A DNA stretch of 64,000 nt from Candidatus Thermodiscus eudorianus (GTDB taxonomy: Archaea; Thermoproteota; Thermoprotei_A; Sulfolobales; Acidilobaceae), in NCBI GenBank assembly GCA_015521085.1, contig WAOW01000005.1, positions 1 through 64,000 on the forward strand, given 5' to 3'. The notes under the pieces are model-generated. The model was not told where the DNA came from and made no database searches. It saw nothing but the letters and a program-made list of their open reading frames with translations. Of the stretch, positions 60,804 through 64,000 are shown piece after piece. A program made the position numbers and the translations under genes. Within the stretch, counting starts at the first letter, position 1, and each line of letters begins with the position of its first letter.

Positions 60804-62390
60804 TTGTTAATGCTGGGAATAAATGAAGTAACACGGCTTAACCGGGGATTGCGCGTGGAAGAGAAGAAACTCTACGTAGCCGATATAGACTCCGTGATAG
60901 ACGGTTCCCTGCTGAGGCTTATCCAGCGCGGCGAAGTGGCTGGTAGGATAATTATCCACAAGGCTATCGTAGAATTCCTATATTCTGAGGCTAGAAGAGG
61001 CCTATCTCATGGATTCACTGGTCTAAGCGAGCTCTCTAGGCTCTTAGCACAGGCTACCGATACGGTAGAAGTGATGGTTGTGGACGATGAAACTAGGTAC
61101 CCGAGGGAATTGACGATAGATTCCGTGAAGAAGATTGTCAGGGACTACGCGTGGAAGTCGGGAGCGGTGCTCGTGACTAGTGATAGAATACAGGTGAGTG
61201 CAGCAAAAGCTATGGGAACCCCCGTGCTCTTTGCAGCCGACACGGGGAGGAGGAGGCTTAGGATAGAGGACTACTTCACAGACAAGACCATGAGCGTTCA
61301 CTTGAAAGAAGGAGCCCCTCCGCTAGCTAAGATAGGCAGGCCCGGTAAATGGGCGTTCGTAGCGATCTCCAGCGAGCCGATGACACGCAAGGATATAGAG
61401 GAAATAGCTAGGGAGGTGGTCGAGGCCGCATCCCGGATGGAAGACGGGTTCGTAGAGATAGATAGGCCCGGATCGACCATAGTACAGTTACACGACTATA
61501 GAATAGTCATAACGAGGCCCCCGCTAAGCGAGGGCTGGGAAATAACCGCTGTTAGGCCAATAGCCAAGCTCAGCCTCGACGACTATAACATCCCGGAGAA
61601 ACTGCTTAATAGGCTCATAGAACGAGCCGAGGGAATATTGATAGCGGGAGCCCCCGGAATGGGTAAGACCACGTTCGCCCAAGCGCTAGCCGAGTTCTAC
61701 GCTAGTAAGGGTAAAATAGTGAAGACCATAGAATCGCCTAGAGACATGCGGTTACCCCCGACGGTGACCCAGTACTCTAAGAACTATGCAGACCTGGGAG
61801 AGCTACATGATATACTCCTCCTATCCAGGCCCGATTATACCTTCTACGACGAATTAAGGAGCGATGAGGACTTCCAGCTGTACGTCGACCTAAGGCTAGC
61901 CGGGATTGGAATGGTCGGGGTAGTCCACGCTACAACGCCGATAGACGCTGTACAAAGGTTCATACGAAGGGTGGAACTAGGCATGATCCCGAGTATAATA
62001 GACACTGTGATATTCATCAACGAAGGCCAAGTGGAGAAGGTATACGAGCTCTCAATGACGGTAAAGCTGCCTACAGGCCTCAGGGAGGCAGAACTCTCCA
62101 GGCCAGTGGTCGAGGTGAAAGACTTCCTCACAGGAGAGCTTGAGTACGAGATATACACCTTCGGAGAGCAGACTATGGTGGTCCCGGTAAAGGAGAAGGG
62201 GAAGAAGCAGGCAGAGTCCCTGGAAAAGCACATCCTGAAGATGTTGCCTGACGCTGCGGTCGAGATACGAGACAGGGTCATCCTAGTAAGGGTGCCACGC
62301 TACAGTCCAAAGCTCACCGCCAGGAGAATCAAGAGGCTGAGGAAGCTGGCTGAGAAGGCTGGATACGAGCTTAGAATTATACCCTTTTAG
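60804..62390 (+). CDS. PIN-PilT-type ATPase (PINA-like)
   Basis: A 528-residue protein with an N-terminal PIN-like domain (VADIDSVIDGSLL and VTSDRIQVSAA carrying acidic residues), a PilT/VirB11-type ATPase with Walker A GAPGMGKTT near 280-288 and Asp-rich motifs (FYDELRSDEDF, VVHATTPIDAVQR), and a C-terminal KH-like domain (AVEIRDRVILVRVPRYSP). In Sulfolobus this hexameric PINA promotes Holliday junction migration and binds Hjc and Hjm. The Hjc gene lies directly convergent at 62396. GTG/TTG alternatives exist; the ATG used is the first in frame. Confidence 0.88.
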   Translation: MLMLGINEVTRLNRGLRVEEKKLYVADIDSVIDGSLLRLIQRGEVAGRIIIHKAIVEFLYSEARRGLSHGFTGLSELSRLLAQATDTVEVMVVDDETRYPRELTIDSVKKIVRDYAWKSGAVLVTSDRIQVSAAKAMGTPVLFAADTGRRRLRIEDYFTDKTMSVHLKEGAPPLAKIGRPGKWAFVAISSEPMTRKDIEEIAREVVEAASRMEDGFVEIDRPGSTIVQLHDYRIVITRPPLSEGWEITAVRPIAKLSLDDYNIPEKLLNRLIERAEGILIAGAPGMGKTTFAQALAEFYASKGKIVKTIESPRDMRLPPTVTQYSKNYADLGELHDILLLSRPDYTFYDELRSDEDFQLYVDLRLAGIGMVGVVHATTPIDAVQRFIRRVELGMIPSIIDTVIFINEGQVEKVYELSMTVKLPTGLREAELSRPVVEVKDFLTGELEYEIYTFGEQTMVVPVKEKGKKQAESLEKHILKMLPDAAVEIRDRVILVRVPRYSPKLTARRIKRLRKLAEKAGYELRIIPF

Positions 62391-62395
62391 AGGCC

Positions 62396-62839
62396 TTAGC
62401 CGGTGAACTCCGTTAACCTCCTATGTCTAGGAAACATGAGTTCATCGAAGACCTCCAGGCGAAGGCCATCTTCGGGGACGGCGATCTTAGCGCTACCACC
62501 TGGGGTAAGTGGTAAGTCCTCTAGCCTGTGAATCCGCCACTCCACCGATCCAGGCAGCCTAACCGCTACAAGGGCTATCGCACCCGCCCTTACAGCGAAC
62601 TCCCTCAAACCCTTGACCTGGCGGGCTGGCACGTATACAGGCTTTCCACGACGGCCCTTCTTGGCTTCAATAACCAGTACGACTCCCTTCTTCACCGCGA
62701 CTAGGTCCGGCTGGTATCTCCTCTTAGTTCCCGAACCACTTGAGGGACCCCGTACGACTGCATAGCCCATGTCCCAGAGTATGTTTGCCAGCTCGTTTTC
62801 TAGGCGCGACGCTATGGCTTTTCCAAATCTACTACCCAT
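62396..62839 (-). CDS. hjc: Holliday junction resolvase Hjc
   Basis: A 147-residue PD-(D/E)XK nuclease that cuts four-way junctions. Conserved elements: RxxENELANILWDMGY with the N-terminal glutamate, RGPSSGSG loop, and the catalytic D45 (YQPDLVAV) and E58-x-K60 (VIEAKKG). Its stop is six bases from the PINA stop, a convergent pair of genes that work together in recombination and fork repair. ATG start. Confidence 0.93.
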   Translation of the reverse strand: MGSRFGKAIASRLENELANILWDMGYAVVRGPSSGSGTKRRYQPDLVAVKKGVVLVIEAKKGRRGKPVYVPARQVKGLREFAVRAGAIALVAVRLPGSVEWRIHRLEDLPLTPGGSAKIAVPEDGLRLEVFDELMFPRHRRLTEFTG

Positions 62840-62896
62840 CCTCTACTACCAGTCTAGGGGCTGAGATCCACTGGTATATCGATATATCCTAGTCTA

Positions 62897-62905
62897 ACTA
62901 TAAAA
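62897..62905 (+). promoter_or_regulatory. TATA box of the stomatin-like gene
   Basis: ACTATAAAAG lies 16-25 bases before the ATG at 62921, so transcription may start very close to the start codon, with little or no leader; the GGGGGA just before ATG could also be a ribosome binding site. Confidence 0.4.
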
Positions 62906-62920
62906 GGTGTAACTGGGGGA

Positions 62921-63781
62921 ATGATCACCGAGGTGCCTGGCTTGCTGGAGAGATTCTTCACCCTATTGCAGGCTGCCGGCGTGCCCGAGGTCTCTTCCTC
63001 GATAATAGAGCTACTGGTAGTTCTATTCATACTCCTGATATTCCTATCCATGAGCATAAAAGTCGTTAAGGAGTATGAGAGGGCTGTCATATTCAGGCTT
63101 GGCAGGCTTCTAGGGGCAAAGGGGCCTGGCTTATTCTTCATAATACCCTTTGTAGACAACTTCATAAAAGTCGACCTTAGGATCGTGACGGCAGACGTGC
63201 CAGAGCAGAGGACTATAACCAAGGATAACGTCACGGTCGGAGTCGACGCCGTCGTCTACTACAAAGTGTTCGACCCAGTCAAAGCCGTGACCAAGATAGA
63301 AAACTACCACTACGGAGTCCTCATGCTGGCCCAGACAACCCTGAGAGACGTGATAGGCCAGGTGGAACTAGACGACCTACTCACGAAGAGAGAGGAGATA
63401 AATAAGAAGCTCCAAGAGATCCTCGACATCCTAACAGACCCGTGGGGCATAAAGGTAACAGCTGTGACGCTAAAAGAAGTCAAGCTACCAGAAACGATGC
63501 TAAGAGCCATGGCAAAACAGGCCGAGGCAGAGAGGTGGAGAAGGGCCAGGATAATCGAGGCCGAGGGAGAGAGGCAAGCGGCGAAGATAATGGCGGAAGC
63601 CGCCGAATTCTACGAGAAGCACCCTGCCGCGCTGAGGCTCAGAGAGCTGCAGACCCTGGTCGAGATAGCTAAGGAGAAGAACCTGATAGTAGTCAGTTCC
63701 GGGGCAGGGCTTCAGACTACGATGAGTGAGATGATTGGCGTGGCCTCCGCCGTGGAGAAGCAGAAGAGCAAAAGGGAGTAG
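62921..63781 (+). CDS. Stomatin/prohibitin-like SPFH domain protein
   Basis: A 286-residue membrane protein. One N-terminal membrane helix (about 22-45, IELLVVLFILLIFLSMSI), then an SPFH domain (VKEYERAVIFRLGRLLGAKGPGLFFIIPFVD) and a long helical/coiled-coil part (QAEAERWRRARIIEAEGERQAAKIMAEAAEF). Archaeal stomatins form membrane platforms and often sit next to an NfeD-type protease gene; here an exported-protein gene follows at six bases. Confidence 0.93.
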   Translation: MITEVPGLLERFFTLLQAAGVPEVSSSIIELLVVLFILLIFLSMSIKVVKEYERAVIFRLGRLLGAKGPGLFFIIPFVDNFIKVDLRIVTADVPEQRTITKDNVTVGVDAVVYYKVFDPVKAVTKIENYHYGVLMLAQTTLRDVIGQVELDDLLTKREEINKKLQEILDILTDPWGIKVTAVTLKEVKLPETMLRAMAKQAEAERWRRARIIEAEGERQAAKIMAEAAEFYEKHPAALRLRELQTLVEIAKEKNLIVVSSGAGLQTTMSEMIGVASAVEKQKSKRE

Positions 63782-63786
63782 ACGCT

Positions 63787-64000
63787 ATGACGCGCCAATA
63801 CTCTAGGCTGGTAATCACTGTTTTTTTCATGGCGCTCCTAGCGGCGTCTATCATAGTTGCTAGCGCAGAATCCGGGAACACAACCGCGACTACTATGAAG
63901 AGCGAAAAGATAGACCTGGGCAGGAAGTACTGTGGGAACGTGGAGAAGAAGTATGGAATACTTCCAAGGGGGTCGAAATACGATAGGATAGTAGGCCCTA
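63787..64000 (+). CDS. Exported protein, 3' end outside the window
   Basis: The reading frame opens at an ATG six bases after the stomatin gene and runs past the end of the window (71 codons seen). Residues 1-27 form a signal peptide (VITVFFMALLAASIIVASA) followed by a Thr/Ser stretch and YCGNVEKKYGIL. NfeD-like membrane serine proteases commonly follow stomatin genes and also start with a signal peptide, but no protease motif is visible in this part, so the identity stays open. Confidence 0.75.
   Translation, partial: MTRQYSRLVITVFFMALLAASIIVASAESGNTTATTMKSEKIDLGRKYCGNVEKKYGILPRGSKYDRIVGP

Overview
The window is a piece of a hyperthermophilic or thermophilic crenarchaeal (Thermoproteota) chromosome, most like the Desulfurococcales/Acidilobales. 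The evidence is a thermosome subunit, RNA polymerase subunit K and a probable Rpo13 (a crenarchaeal subunit), Hjc next to a PIN-PilT ATPase of the PINA type, pelota, PriL, PCNA, a CTP-dependent riboflavin kinase, an archaeal ribosomal protein operon that includes the RNase P subunit Rpp29, TATA-box promoters, CCA-encoding tRNA genes, and very common TTG and GTG starts. No species is claimed. Coding density is very high: no gap between genes exceeds 300 bases, and many neighbours overlap.

Layout. 1-8.7 kb: end of a thermosome gene, rpoK, a site-2 protease, type IA topoisomerase, signal peptidase, a B3/B4 domain protein, an inositol monophosphatase-family enzyme, a stand-alone Lrp-type effector domain, and pelota. 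8.8-16 kb: valyl-tRNA synthetase, tRNA-Glu(CTC), a DHH phosphoesterase and an Lhr-type helicase. 16-21 kb: an unknown membrane protein, probable Rpo13, PCNA, a zinc-ribbon protein, DUF72 and metallo-beta-lactamase-fold proteins, and an AbrB-ACT regulator. 21.2-25.2 kb: a same-strand group of a small protein, a Cas4-like nuclease, a MoxR AAA+ ATPase and a VWA protein. 25.2-34.4 kb: nineteen ribosomal/RNase P protein genes from uS19 to uL15, lacking the usual uL3-uL4-uL23-uL2 front end and the secY tail.

34.4-39.8 kb: a tandem hotdog thioesterase, tRNA-Ala(CGC), a CBS protein, and then the most unusual part of the window. Two tRNA-Val genes sit in a 163-bp direct repeat that differs at one base only, the wobble base of the anticodon (GAC versus TAC). 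The repeat brackets an AT-rich orphan gene and a UMP kinase gene. A dihydrolipoamide dehydrogenase follows. 39.8-50.6 kb: a GHL6-like glycoside hydrolase, the RNase P RNA gene, moaA, a UbiA-type prenyltransferase, rhomboid protease, a CitG-like protein, a possible KEOPS Pcc1-like protein, an amidohydrolase, a CoA-disulfide reductase-like flavoprotein, a highly structured intergenic element, and ribK. 50.6-64 kb: an exported coiled-coil protein, MmgE/PrpD, PriL, a Tyw3/Trm5-type wybutosine pair, a three-gene operon of unknown function, ThiI, a degenerate amidohydrolase, PINA, Hjc, and a stomatin-like protein.

The genes are mostly core information processing: translation (19 operon genes, valS, pelota, four tRNAs, tRNA modification by Tyw3, Trm5 and ThiI, and both an RNA and a protein part of RNase P), transcription (RpoK, Rpo13), and replication/repair (PCNA, PriL, topoisomerase, Hjc, PINA, Lhr-like helicase). 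There is no CRISPR array, insertion sequence or recognisable integrase. The least explained parts are the tRNA-Val duplication with its AT-rich gene, two GC-rich intergenic foldable elements (about 19.2 kb and 50.1 kb), the nuclease-MoxR-VWA group, and the three-gene operon at 56.2-58.6 kb.
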